Shown here: piece after piece, positions 15,114-22,032 of the stretch
How positions within the stretch are numbered: position 1 is the first letter of the stretch
Layout: each line of letters begins with the position of its first letter
From: an uncultured Oscillospiraceae bacterium
GTDB taxonomy: Bacteria; Bacillota; Clostridia; Oscillospirales; Oscillospiraceae
Reading direction: 5' to 3'
DNA: 34,918 bases
Assembly: GCA_910588365.1 (NCBI GenBank)
Contig: CAJUQS010000017.1
Location: 1 to 34,918 of the forward strand
Made by a program: the position numbers and the translations under genes
The notes under the pieces: generated by a model
Told to the model about the DNA's origin: nothing
Seen by the model: the letters and a program-made list of their open reading frames with translations, nothing else
Databases searched by the model: none

Positions 15114-15353
15114 TCAGGGCGCGGTATGTATGCCGATCTGCCGCGCGTCCGCCCGGCGCAGGGCGATGACCGCGCCGCAGACGGCGTAGGCCACCGGATC
15201 TCCCCAGGGGCTCTCCTGCACCGCGGCGACGGTGCGTCCGGGCACGAAGCCCAGCTCCAGCATCCGGCGGCGCTGTTCCGCCGGGGCGGAGAGGGCGGCC
15301 ACCGTGGCCTGCCGGCCGACGGCCAGGCGGTCCAGGGTTTTTGTTTCCTCCAT
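15114..15353 (-). CDS. FeoA-domain protein, orphan
   Basis: 79 residues. The pattern LDRLAVGRQATVAAL, then RRRMLELGFVPGRTVAAVQ, SPWGDPVAYAVCG and IALRRADARQI is the SH3-like FeoA fold: the RML-LGF-PG turn and the GDP motif are hallmarks. AAAGGAGA lies nine bases before the ATG. FeoA normally aids the FeoB ferrous iron transporter, but no feoB is adjacent; the neighbours are an amidase upstream and the nucleoside importer downstream. Free-standing FeoA-like proteins exist in many clostridia. It is probably a cytoplasmic accessory or regulator of metal transport; the role here is inferred from the fold only. Confidence 0.8.
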   Translation of the reverse strand: MEETKTLDRLAVGRQATVAALSAPAEQRRRMLELGFVPGRTVAAVQESPWGDPVAYAVCGAVIALRRADARQIGIHTAP

Positions 15354-15371
15354 AAGAGGCGTTCTCCTTTC

Positions 15372-15400
15372 AAAAACGGACCCGCTGCGTACAGCGCGGG
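15372..15400 (-). terminator. Terminator between amidase and feoA genes
   Basis: On the minus strand CCCGCGCTG and CAGCGGG pair around a TACG tetraloop with one bulged base, followed by TCCGTTTTTG. It lies after the amidase stop and just before the feoA ribosome site. Confidence 0.55.
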
Positions 15401-15439
15401 ATTCCGGGAAAATTTCAGCCACCCCAGTATACGTCCCGG

Positions 15440-16261
15440 CTACGCGTCCGGTGCCAGATAGGCCAGCACGCCCGCCGCGATTCCCCGGGCGAGCCCGGCC
15501 TGGTAGTCCGGCCGGACGAGGAGCGCCAGCTCGCCGGGGGTGGACATGTAGCCGCACTCCACCAGCGCGGCGGGCATTTCCGCCGTGCGCAGCACCGCCA
15601 GGCCGGGCCTCGCCTCGGTGCCCATGTCCCCGGCGCCGCTGGTCTCCATCATCGCCCGGCGCAGCGTCTCCGCCAGGGCCCACCCCGGGCTGTCCGCGCT
15701 GGCGGCGGCGGTATAGATGCCTGCTGCCTCCGGGTTGGTGAGGCTGGCGTTGCAGTGGACGCTGACGAACAGATCCGCCCCCTGGCCGTTGGCCAGGGCC
15801 GTGCGGTCGTAGAGCCCCACGTCCCAGTCCCCGGTCCGGGTCATCAGCACCCGCACCCCCGCCTCCTCCAGCAGGGCGGCGGCCTGGGAGGCGATGGCCA
15901 GATTCAGGTCCTTCTCCTCCGTGCCGCCGTAGATGGCGCCCGGGGCCGTGCCGCCGTGGCCCGGATCCAGGACCACCAGGGGGGCGCGGCCGGGGGCCTC
16001 CGTCCCGCCCGGGACCTCCCCATCCCGGGAGATGACGGCGGCGGTGCGGCTGTCCTGATCCCACTTTACGGTGAAGCCCAGCGCCTCCGCCAGGGCCCGC
16101 AGGGGGACCATCGTGGCGCCGTCCTCGGATATGTAGGCCGCAGCGTCCAGGGGCACACCGTCCACGGTGACGGCAACCCCGCGGCTGTCCGCGCCGAGGG
16201 CGGTGAGGGGTACGGCCAGCAGCAGGCACAGGGCCAGAAGCACAGGATACAATCGTTTCAT
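15440..16261 (-). CDS. Secreted N-acetylmuramoyl-L-alanine amidase (Amidase_3) with copper-amine-oxidase-like N-terminal domain
   Basis: 273 residues. A signal peptide (about 1-24, RLYPVLLALCLLLAVPL ending ALGA) is followed by a small domain (VTVDGVPLD, then ATMVPLRALAEALGFTVKWD) of the Cu-amine-oxidase N-terminal-like stalk type common in clostridial exported proteins. Residues ~94-270 are Amidase_3. The zinc ligands are His102 in DPGHGG, Glu116 in TEEKDLN and His169 in SVHCNA, and the catalytic Glu lies in ALVECGYMS. It cleaves the bond between muramic acid and the stem peptide during growth, division or spore cortex turnover. AAAGGAA lies about ten bases upstream. CwlD, the cortex amidase, belongs to the same family, but the added stalk domain argues against calling it CwlD. 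Confidence 0.88.
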   Translation of the reverse strand: MKRLYPVLLALCLLLAVPLTALGADSRGVAVTVDGVPLDAAAYISEDGATMVPLRALAEALGFTVKWDQDSRTAAVISRDGEVPGGTEAPGRAPLVVLDPGHGGTAPGAIYGGTEEKDLNLAIASQAAALLEEAGVRVLMTRTGDWDVGLYDRTALANGQGADLFVSVHCNASLTNPEAAGIYTAAASADSPGWALAETLRRAMMETSGAGDMGTEARPGLAVLRTAEMPAALVECGYMSTPGELALLVRPDYQAGLARGIAAGVLAYLAPDA

Positions 16262-16354
16262 CAGTTCAGGTTCCTTTCTCTTGCACAGTACGCGGCGGAC
16301 CGCGGGGCCGTCCGCCCGGCATCCGCTTCAAAACGGGCGCTTGCGGTCTCCACC

Positions 16355-16384
16355 ATTGTACCCGAGAGAGCGGCCCGGGAACAA
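16355..16384 (-). promoter_or_regulatory. Probable promoter of the amidase gene
   Basis: On the minus strand TTGTTC (16384-16379), 18 bases, TACAAT (16360-16355), about 95 bases before the ATG. Confidence 0.45.
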
Positions 16385-16442
16385 GCGGTAATTTCTGGTG
16401 CTTTTTCCTCGCCGTCCGGGCGGGGCGGCTCTCTCAAAGTCC

Positions 16443-16471
16443 TTGACACCGCCGCGCCTCTCGGATATAAT
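16443..16471 (+). promoter_or_regulatory. Perfect-consensus promoter of the DUF1576 operon
   Basis: TTGACA at 16443-16448, 17 bases, TATAAT at 16466-16471: both hexamers match the sigma-A consensus exactly. The start codon follows 73 bases later. Confidence 0.75.
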
Positions 16472-16543
16472 AAAAAACGTCAAAATCTCGTTACTTTGTG
16501 GGGGGACGCGGGCAAAATCGGGCAACATACAGGGGGGCGGCTT

Positions 16544-17824
16544 ATGGCGGAGGACATCATCCGAAGGGGGGCCGAGCGCCTCGGGCGCCGGCTGGACTGG
16601 ATACTGCTGGCAATCGTGGGGCTGCTGCTGGTCTGCGCGGTGCTGGCGCAGCCGGGCTGGTCCCTGCTGGCGGGCTTCTGGCAAATTCAAATCAGCGAGA
16701 CCGGGCTGATTACGGATCCTGTGGCCACCGGAGGCCTGGGCGGGGCTCTGCTGAACGCCGCCTTGGTGCTGCTGCTGAGCACCCTGCTGGTGCGGTGGAT
16801 GAGGCTGCCGGTGACCGGGGCGGCCTTCGCCTGCCTGTTTCTGATGGCGGGCTTTGCCATGCTGGGGAAGAACCTCCTCAACATCGCCCCCATCGTGGCC
16901 GGCGGCTGGCTCCACGCCCTCTACAAGCGGGAGAGCTTCGCCAAGTACGTCTACCTGACCCTCTACGGCACGTGCCTCTCGCCCATGGTGAGCTTTCTGA
17001 TGGTACACACCCGGCCGGGCTTCCGGTGGCTGGCCATGGCGCTGTGCGGGCTGGCCATCGGCTTTCTCCTGCCGGCCATCGCCCGGTTCACCACCCGCGT
17101 CCACCAGGGCTACAACCTGTACAACGTGGGCTTCGCGGCGGGCATCCTGGGCCTGGGCATCGCCAGCGTGTTCAAGGGCTTCGGGGTGGAGTTCGTCTCC
17201 GTGGGCAGCTGGAGCCAGTCGGGGCACGGCCTGCTGTGCGGGATGATGGTGGTCCTGCTGTCGGGGCTGTTTGCGTGCGGGGTGCTGCTGGGGTGCCGGA
17301 GTCCCGGGGCGTACCGGCGGGTGCTGCGCCACTCGGGCCGCGCGGTGGCGGACTTCATCATCCTGGACGGGCCGGGCATCGCCCTGGTCAACATGGCTCT
17401 GGTGGGGAGCGTGGGGCTGGCCTACCTGCTGATGCTGTACGGCCAGGGGGTGCGGCTCAACGGGCCGCTGGTGTGCTGCCTGTTCGCCATGACGGGGTTC
17501 GGGGCCTTCGGCAAGCACCCACGGAACATCCTGCCGGTGATGGGGGGCGCGGTTCTGGCGGCGCTGCTGATGGTCAAGGTGCCCATCACCTCCCCCGGCG
17601 TGCTGCTGGCCACCCTGCTGTGTACGTGCCTGGCGCCCATCGCGGGGCAGTTCGGCGGGTACTGGGGGGCGGCGGCCGGCTTTCTGCACATGACCATTGT
17701 CCAGAACACCAGCATCCTCCACGGGGGGATGAATCTATACAACAACGGCTTTGCCGCGGGACTGGTCTGCATCCTGATGGTGCCCATTATCGAGGCGGTG
17801 AAGCCGGAGCCGGATGAGGAGTAA
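16544..17824 (+). CDS. DUF1576-family multi-pass membrane protein
   Basis: 426 residues from the ATG at 16544 (GGGGGG stretch upstream; the frame is open further upstream but only across the opposite-strand amidase and the promoter). Almost the entire chain is hydrophobic, with about ten to twelve helices. Two similar halves are visible: FAMLGKNLLNIAPIVAGGWL in the first and FGAFGKHPRNILPVMGG in the second, each followed by helices with cysteine- and proline-rich APMV/APIAG turns. YNLYNVGFAAG is likewise echoed by NLYNNGFAAGL. This internal duplication and length match DUF1576, a Firmicutes membrane family without a known function to me. It is followed after six bases by a small protein gene, so the two are an operon. 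Transport is a guess. Confidence 0.75.
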   Translation: MAEDIIRRGAERLGRRLDWILLAIVGLLLVCAVLAQPGWSLLAGFWQIQISETGLITDPVATGGLGGALLNAALVLLLSTLLVRWMRLPVTGAAFACLFLMAGFAMLGKNLLNIAPIVAGGWLHALYKRESFAKYVYLTLYGTCLSPMVSFLMVHTRPGFRWLAMALCGLAIGFLLPAIARFTTRVHQGYNLYNVGFAAGILGLGIASVFKGFGVEFVSVGSWSQSGHGLLCGMMVVLLSGLFACGVLLGCRSPGAYRRVLRHSGRAVADFIILDGPGIALVNMALVGSVGLAYLLMLYGQGVRLNGPLVCCLFAMTGFGAFGKHPRNILPVMGGAVLAALLMVKVPITSPGVLLATLLCTCLAPIAGQFGGYWGAAAGFLHMTIVQNTSILHGGMNLYNNGFAAGLVCILMVPIIEAVKPEPDEE

Positions 17825-17830
17825 GAACAG

Positions 17831-18193
17831 ATGAAAAAACGAATGCACCTGGCCCGCCGCCGGATGAACCACATCTTGAGCGAGCTCAACCACGCGCTGC
17901 TGCTGGCGGGCTGCCGGGAGATTGAGCTGCGGCTGATTCGGGAGGAGGCGGGGCTGCGCCTGCGGATTCGGACCGAGTTCGCCCCGGAGAACCGGCAGGT
18001 CATGGAGCGCATGGCCTCCCTGCTCCAGCCGGCGGTCCGGGACCCGGCCCTGGTGGAGACCTACTGGGAGCTGGCCGGGGAGGACCAGTACACCAGCGAC
18101 AGCGAGATGGCCCTGGTGGGACAGATGCTGGACGGGGCCGCCGTGGAGCTGGACGGGGCCGCCGTGGAGATGAACCTGTATATCGCGTTTTAG
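17831..18193 (+). CDS. Small hypothetical protein paired with DUF1576
   Basis: 120 residues. The ribosome site GAGGAG overlaps the stop region of the DUF1576 gene, so the two are translationally coupled. The N-terminus is basic (KKRMHLARRRMNHIL) and helical; the middle is a beta-like stretch (REIELRLIREEAGLRLRIRTEF). No signal peptide or membrane helix is visible. The sequence has the feel of a small GHKL-like or ACT-like fold but I cannot assign it. Near the C-terminus a seven-residue unit (LDGAAVE) occurs twice in a row because of an exact 21-base tandem duplication. Function unknown; the tight coupling suggests it works with the membrane protein. Confidence 0.65.
   Translation: MKKRMHLARRRMNHILSELNHALLLAGCREIELRLIREEAGLRLRIRTEFAPENRQVMERMASLLQPAVRDPALVETYWELAGEDQYTSDSEMALVGQMLDGAAVELDGAAVEMNLYIAF
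18128..18169 (+). repeat. Exact 21-bp tandem duplication in a coding region
   Basis: The 21-base unit beginning CTGGACGGGGCC and ending GCCGTGGAG occurs at 18128-18148 and again at 18149-18169 without a mismatch. It keeps the reading frame. The lack of divergence implies a recent slip event. Confidence 0.9.
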
Positions 18194-18204
18194 CGGCGGA
18201 TAAA

Positions 18205-18236
18205 GAGGGAGCTGAGACAGATGTCTCAGCTCCCTC
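18205..18236. terminator. Palindrome A, strong hairpin left of the chemotaxis receptor gene
   Basis: A 15-bp perfect stem, GAGGGAGCTGAGACA with TGTCTCAGCTCCCTC, and a two-base tip. On the minus strand it is followed by TTTATCC, so it is oriented to terminate the leftward receptor gene; it also ends the DUF1576 operon. A near-copy lies at 20017-20046. Confidence 0.8.
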
Positions 18237-18271
18237 TGGCATGACAGATTCCGTTATCGGGTTCAGGTTCC

Positions 18272-19886
18272 TTAACTCAGCTGGAACCCGCGTACCAGGC
18301 GATTCATCAGCAGGGACTGGTCAGACAGCTCCTGCGCGGTAGCCGCGCTTTGCTCCGAAGTGGCGGAGTTGCTCTGGGTAACAGAGGATATCTGCTCGAT
18401 CCCCTCGGTCACCTGGGAGATTGCGGTGGTCTGGCTCTCTACCGCTTCTACAACCGCGTCTACTTTAATCGTTACATTTTCCGCGATGGAGCTGGTCTTA
18501 TCCAGCGATTCTGTTACTTTCGCGACCACTTGGCCGCCCTCCGCAACAGCGGTGATGGACCCCTCTATCAGCTCCTTGGTGGCTTTAGCCGCCTCATCAG
18601 ACTTAGATGCCAGCGTGCGCACCTCATCAGCCACCACTGCAAAGCCCTTTCCCGCGCTGCCCGCCCGGGCTGCCTCCACAGCGGCGTTTAAGGCCAGGAT
18701 ATTGGTCTGGAACGCAATGTTTTCAATCGTATCAATAATCTTGCTGATTTCCGCGGAGGAATTGGAGATTTTCTCCATAGCGGTGTTCAGCTCCTGGACG
18801 TAATTTACGCTGACGCCCAGCTGTGCGCCTGCCTGTGCCACAAAATGCCCGGCCTCCTCTGCCGTAGCCGCGGTCTGCCTGGCGTTCTCCGCAATGCTGT
18901 CAGCGGTGGCGGAGAGCTCATGGATTGCGCTGGCCTGCTCCGCGGCGCCCTGACTCAGGGACTGCGCGCCGTTGGATACCTGAACGGCGCTGCTGGACAC
19001 GGTTCCGGCGGATTGGCTGATTTGGGAAAGCGTATCTTTCAGGGAAGTGTGGATGGTCTTGATGGACTGCTCCATGGCGACAAAGTCGCCCCAATATGTA
19101 GGGGTGATCGTTTCGCGGAAATCCCCCTGCGCCATTTTGCCCAGGTGATGGGTCACATCCTGCGCCACATCGTTCAGACGGGACAGCATGGTTTCCAAAG
19201 CCCTTGCCAGCTGGGCGGTTTCATCCTTGGACCTCACCTGCGGGGACGGCGTATGCAGATCGCCGTCGGCCATCTTCTCAAGCCGGGCAACGCAGGATTG
19301 AATGGGGCCGGAGATGGATTTCCCCACTTTGACTGCCACAGGGAATGTGGCGAGCAAAACCAGAATGACCACCAGAACGGTCAGCAGAATGCTCCGGTCC
19401 AAAGTGGACTTGAGTTCCCTCTGGCTGGTCTCAATGGCGATGCTCCACTCCTGGCTGCCGCCAATGGGGGCGAACCCCACAAATTTGTTGTCGCCATAGA
19501 AATTATACGACCCGAAGCCGGTTTCCCCCTGGATCATGCGCTGATTCACAGCGGCTACATCCGCTGCGCTGGGGTCCGATTTTGCCGATGTAAAGAAAGC
19601 CGTTGCGCTGGGCGATATCTTCTCGAAGCGGAACCAGTTCCGGGGCGTCAGGGTCGGATTCCCGGAAAATATCAGAGGCGGCAGCCTCTTGAAGCGCCGT
19701 CCAGTAGTTCCCCATTTTCCACTCCACAGCATCCGCGGCCATCTGCGTCGCAGGCCCCAGGGTTTTTGTCATCACATCATCAATTCCGCTGGCATTCAAT
19801 AGGGCTGTAATCACACCGATCAGTACGGATCCGACCAGCACTACCGACAACATACTGATTTGGATTTTTGATTTGATCGACTTCAT
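18272..19886 (-). pseudogene. Methyl-accepting chemotaxis protein with a +1 frameshift
   Basis: The start is the ATG at 19886 with AAAGGAA upstream. The first frame gives a membrane helix (SMLSVVLVGSVLIGVITALL) and the first part of an extracytoplasmic sensor domain, up to NGFLYIGK. At a run of four A's (19583-19580 on the minus strand) the frame changes: the remainder (SDPSAADVAAVNQRM onward) is one base out. It holds the rest of the sensor, a second membrane helix (ILLTVLVVILVLLATFPVAV), HAMP, and a complete signalling domain with the tip NIAFQTNILALNAAVEAARAG and GKGFAVVADEVR. Removing one A restores a 537-residue receptor of ordinary architecture. It is therefore either a recently broken gene, a phase-variable homopolymer or a sequencing error. 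The receptor would relay ligand binding to CheA/CheW. Palindromes A and B bracket it exactly. Confidence 0.85.
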
Positions 19887-20016
19887 ACATGAGATTCCTT
19901 TCACCTGTTTTATTATAGGATATGCGATTTTTGACTGTGCTCTCAGCCTGTGGTATTTTAGCATGGAGTCACAAAACATTCAATACATAATTGCAAAGGT
20001 CTTTTCAACAAGCTCA

Positions 20017-20046
20017 AGGGAGCTGAGACATCTGTCTCAGCTCCCT
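20017..20046. terminator. Palindrome B, near-identical hairpin right of the chemotaxis receptor gene
   Basis: AGGGAGCTGAGACA and TGTCTCAGCTCCCT form a 14-bp perfect stem with tip TC, followed on the plus strand by CTTTC. It is the inverted near-copy of palindrome A, with the T-rich side outward in both cases. It lies 10 bases beyond the HAD gene stop on the minus strand and could end that transcript. Confidence 0.7.
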
Positions 20047-20055
20047 CTTTCGCCG

Positions 20056-20895
20056 TCAGATGGATTTTAGCTGGCGGGCGTTCTCCTCGGCCAGCTGGTG
20101 GCTGACGGCCATCTTGCGGATGATGTTTTTCATGGTGACCTCCAGCTCCGCGCCCTCCCGGTAGTCGGCGGGGTAGATGAAGTCCACCCGGCCCTGGCGG
20201 AGCAGCTGCTCCACGCCGGGGCGGTTGGCGGCCTGGTAGACGGCGATGGCCTGGCCGCCGTAGGCCCGCATCATCTTCATGCAGGGGACATCGCTGAGCC
20301 CGTCGCCGATGTAAATCATGTTGGTGAAGGGGACCCGCTTGCTGTCGTCGGGCATGGAGTCGTTGAGGGTCCTGTCGTCGGACACGTCCAGTACGCCCTT
20401 GTTGATGCGGTAGACGAACTGGGTCTTGGCGGTGAAGTTCACCGCCAGCTTGGGCCAGACCGGCCGCCCCTCCCCGTCGTAGAGGAACTCGCTGGCGTAG
20501 ATCTCCTTGAACTCCCCGGCAATGGCGCTGCCGTCGATGATCTCCCGCAGGCCCGAGGAGATGACGTAGTGCTCCACCTGGACCCCCAGCAGCTCCCCGT
20601 ACCGGTTGATGCGCCGGAACCAGTCCGTCACCCCGGGGAAAAAGGAGATGCTCCGCCCACAGCGGGTGAGGCTCTGGCGGGTGAAGGGCACGCCCAGCTC
20701 CCTTGTCTTGCGGATCATGGTGTACATGTAGGCCAGCACGCCGTCCATGCGCTCCCGGAAGCCGAAGCTGTTGGCCTCCCGCCAGAAGTCGCCCGGCGCC
20801 ATCCCCAGGCTGGGGATGAAGGCGTAGTTCTGCATATCCTGGGTACACAGGGTCTTGTCGAAGTCGTAGAGAATGGCGACAATGGTGGGGGTCAT
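20056..20895 (-). CDS. HAD-superfamily phosphatase (phosphoserine-phosphatase-like)
   Basis: 279 residues from the ATG at 20895, with AAAGGAG eight bases upstream. Motif I is LYDFDKTL (nucleophile Asp11, general acid Asp13), motif II is near HYVISSGLRE with the Ser of the family, and motif III/IV is MIYIGDGLSDVPCMKMM with the acidic pair that binds magnesium. A helical cap region lies between motif I and II (residues ~25-100). It is a soluble phosphohydrolase; the substrate could be a phospho-amino acid or other small phosphate ester and cannot be told from sequence. It has its own promoter about 110 bases upstream. Nothing unusual in its neighbours explains its role. Confidence 0.85.
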   Translation of the reverse strand: MTPTIVAILYDFDKTLCTQDMQNYAFIPSLGMAPGDFWREANSFGFRERMDGVLAYMYTMIRKTRELGVPFTRQSLTRCGRSISFFPGVTDWFRRINRYGELLGVQVEHYVISSGLREIIDGSAIAGEFKEIYASEFLYDGEGRPVWPKLAVNFTAKTQFVYRINKGVLDVSDDRTLNDSMPDDSKRVPFTNMIYIGDGLSDVPCMKMMRAYGGQAIAVYQAANRPGVEQLLRQGRVDFIYPADYREGAELEVTMKNIIRKMAVSHQLAEENARQLKSI

Positions 20896-21006
20896 GATGA
20901 CGGCTCCTTTCTCCTCCTGCGGGCTGTGGTGGGTCCCGCGCCCCAATCCCATGAAGGGAGCGTGAAAACCGCCTGACGGGCCTCGCGCGCCGGGGTATCC
21001 GCGTCT

Positions 21007-21035
21007 ATGATACCCCGGGGCCCGGCCCTTGTCAA
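21007..21035 (-). promoter_or_regulatory. Promoter of the HAD phosphatase gene
   Basis: On the minus strand TTGACA (21035-21030), 17 bases, TATCAT (21012-21007). The leader is about 105 bases long; I see no recognisable riboswitch in it. Confidence 0.65.
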
Positions 21036-21184
21036 GGCATACGGAAACAGCCGGCGGGGCAGTCAGCCTTTTTCTTGAAGGAAAAAGGTCCAAAAAAATT
21101 TATGCGGGTTTGTTGTACGCGCGGATGCAACTGCGGCGGAATTTCTCCTATACTATATGCAAGACAGAGACAGGAGATGAGGCC

Positions 21185-21802
21185 ATGACCAACACCTTCG
21201 GCTATATCCGCGTGTCCAGCACGGACCAGAACGAGGACCGCCAGCTGGACGCCCTCAGGGGAAAGGCGGTCCCCCCGCGCAATATCTACATGGACAAGCA
21301 GTCCGGCAAGGACTTCAACCGCCCCCAGTACCGGCGCATGGTCCGCCGCCTGCGGCGGGGCGATCTGCTCTATATCCTGAGCATCGACCGGCTGGGACGC
21401 AATTACGAGGAGATCCAGCGCCAGTGGCGCATGCTGACCAAGGAGGTGGGCGTGGATATCTGCGTTATTGACATGCCCCTGCTGGACACCCGCAGCGGCA
21501 AGGACCTGATGGGCACCTTCATCGCCGATCTGGTGCTGCAAATCCTCTCCTTCGTGGCACAAAGCGAGCGGGAGAACATCCGCAAACGCCAGGAACAGGG
21601 CATCGCCGCCGCCAAGGCCCGGGGCGTGCGCTTCGGCAGGCCGGCGGTGGAAACGCCGGAGGACTTCGGCGCCCTGGTGGAGGCGTGGGAGCGGCACGAG
21701 CGCTCCTTCTCCGACACCATCGCGCTGTGCGGCATGAGCGAGGCCACCTTCTACCGCAGGCTGAGAGAGTACCGGATTGAACGAAATTCCAGGGAAAAAT
21801 AA
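21185..21802 (+). CDS. Small serine recombinase, DNA invertase type (Hin/Pin-like)
   Basis: 205 residues, ATG at 21185 with AGGAG eight bases upstream. The catalytic domain has FGYIRVSS (nucleophile Ser11), the invertase hallmark ILSIDRLGRNYEEI (catalytic arginines near residues 68-71), and the long E-helix (DLVLQILSFVAQSERENIRKRQEQGI) that forms the synaptic tetramer. The C-terminal ~50 residues, from GVRFGRPAV, contain a helix-turn-helix (FSDTIALCGMSEATFYRRL) that reads the crossover sites. Length and order match DNA invertases. Immediately after its stop come two inverted 26-bp palindromes that closely resemble Hin crossover sites and enclose a promoter, so this enzyme very probably flips that promoter to switch the downstream surface-protein gene. 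No Fis-type enhancer can be identified by eye. Confidence 0.9.
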   Translation: MTNTFGYIRVSSTDQNEDRQLDALRGKAVPPRNIYMDKQSGKDFNRPQYRRMVRRLRRGDLLYILSIDRLGRNYEEIQRQWRMLTKEVGVDICVIDMPLLDTRSGKDLMGTFIADLVLQILSFVAQSERENIRKRQEQGIAAAKARGVRFGRPAVETPEDFGALVEAWERHERSFSDTIALCGMSEATFYRRLREYRIERNSREK

Positions 21803-21808
21803 GAAAAA

Positions 21809-21834
21809 CTATCAAAAGGTACACCTTTTGATAG
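21809..21834 (+). repeat. Left inversion site (hix-like 26-bp palindrome, core AC)
   Basis: Twelve-base arms CTATCAAAAGGT and ACCTTTTGATAG flank a two-base core AC at 21821-21822. The 12-2-12 layout and the outer TATCAAAA arm agree with crossover sites of Hin-family invertases. It begins six bases after the invertase stop. Confidence 0.85.
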
Positions 21835-21956
21835 CACAAGATCATACATAATATAGCACAGAAAAACCTCTCTTGCAATCCTTTTTAGGAAATATTTAGA
21901 AAATTGCATCTGTGCTTTTGGGCTAATACACCACAACAGGGCATTTATCAAAAGGT
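21823..21956. other. Invertible promoter segment (about 134 bp between core dinucleotides)
   Basis: The DNA between the two inverted sites is AT-rich, contains no gene and carries one good promoter on the minus strand. Recombination between the oppositely oriented cores would invert exactly this piece. As given, the promoter faces the invertase and away from the surface-protein gene, i.e. the OFF state. The segment also has internal inverted repeats: AGCACAGA (21855-21862) with TCTGTGCT (21909-21916), and TTGCAAT with ATTGCAT just inside them. These could fold into a cruciform around the -35 region. Confidence 0.82.
21850..21878 (-). promoter_or_regulatory. Promoter inside the invertible segment, currently pointing left
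   Basis: On the minus strand TTGCAA (21878-21873), 17 bases, TATATT (21855-21850). Transcription would start near 21843 and run leftwards through the left site and antisense over the invertase gene. After inversion the same promoter would face the surface-protein gene with a leader of about 100 bases. Confidence 0.75.
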
Positions 21957-21970
21957 GTACCTTTTGATAA
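21945..21970 (+). repeat. Right inversion site (hix-like 26-bp palindrome, core GT)
   Basis: Arms TTATCAAAAGGT and ACCTTTTGATAA flank a core GT at 21957-21958. GT is the complement-reverse of the AC in the left site, so the two sites are inverted with respect to each other, as required for inversion rather than deletion. Confidence 0.85.
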
Positions 21971-22032
21971 ATGTGGCATTCCATCGGGCAGGTACACTGC
22001 TGATACCACAAATAAATTATGGAGGGCAATGT

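Noticed and set aside
15755..16543. Upstream extension of the DUF1576 frame
   Set aside because: The frame is open but runs antisense through the amidase gene and across the consensus promoter at 16443-16471. The start at 16544 is the sensible one.
21873..21910. Forward promoter on the plus strand inside the invertible segment
   Set aside because: TTGCAA or TTGCAT on this strand have only TTAGAA or TACACC at 17 bases, clearly weaker than the minus-strand pair.
21809..21970. The paired palindromes as simple transcription terminators
   Set aside because: Neither is GC-rich or followed by a clean T-run, and both have the 12-2-12 layout with opposite cores next to an invertase; crossover sites explain them better.
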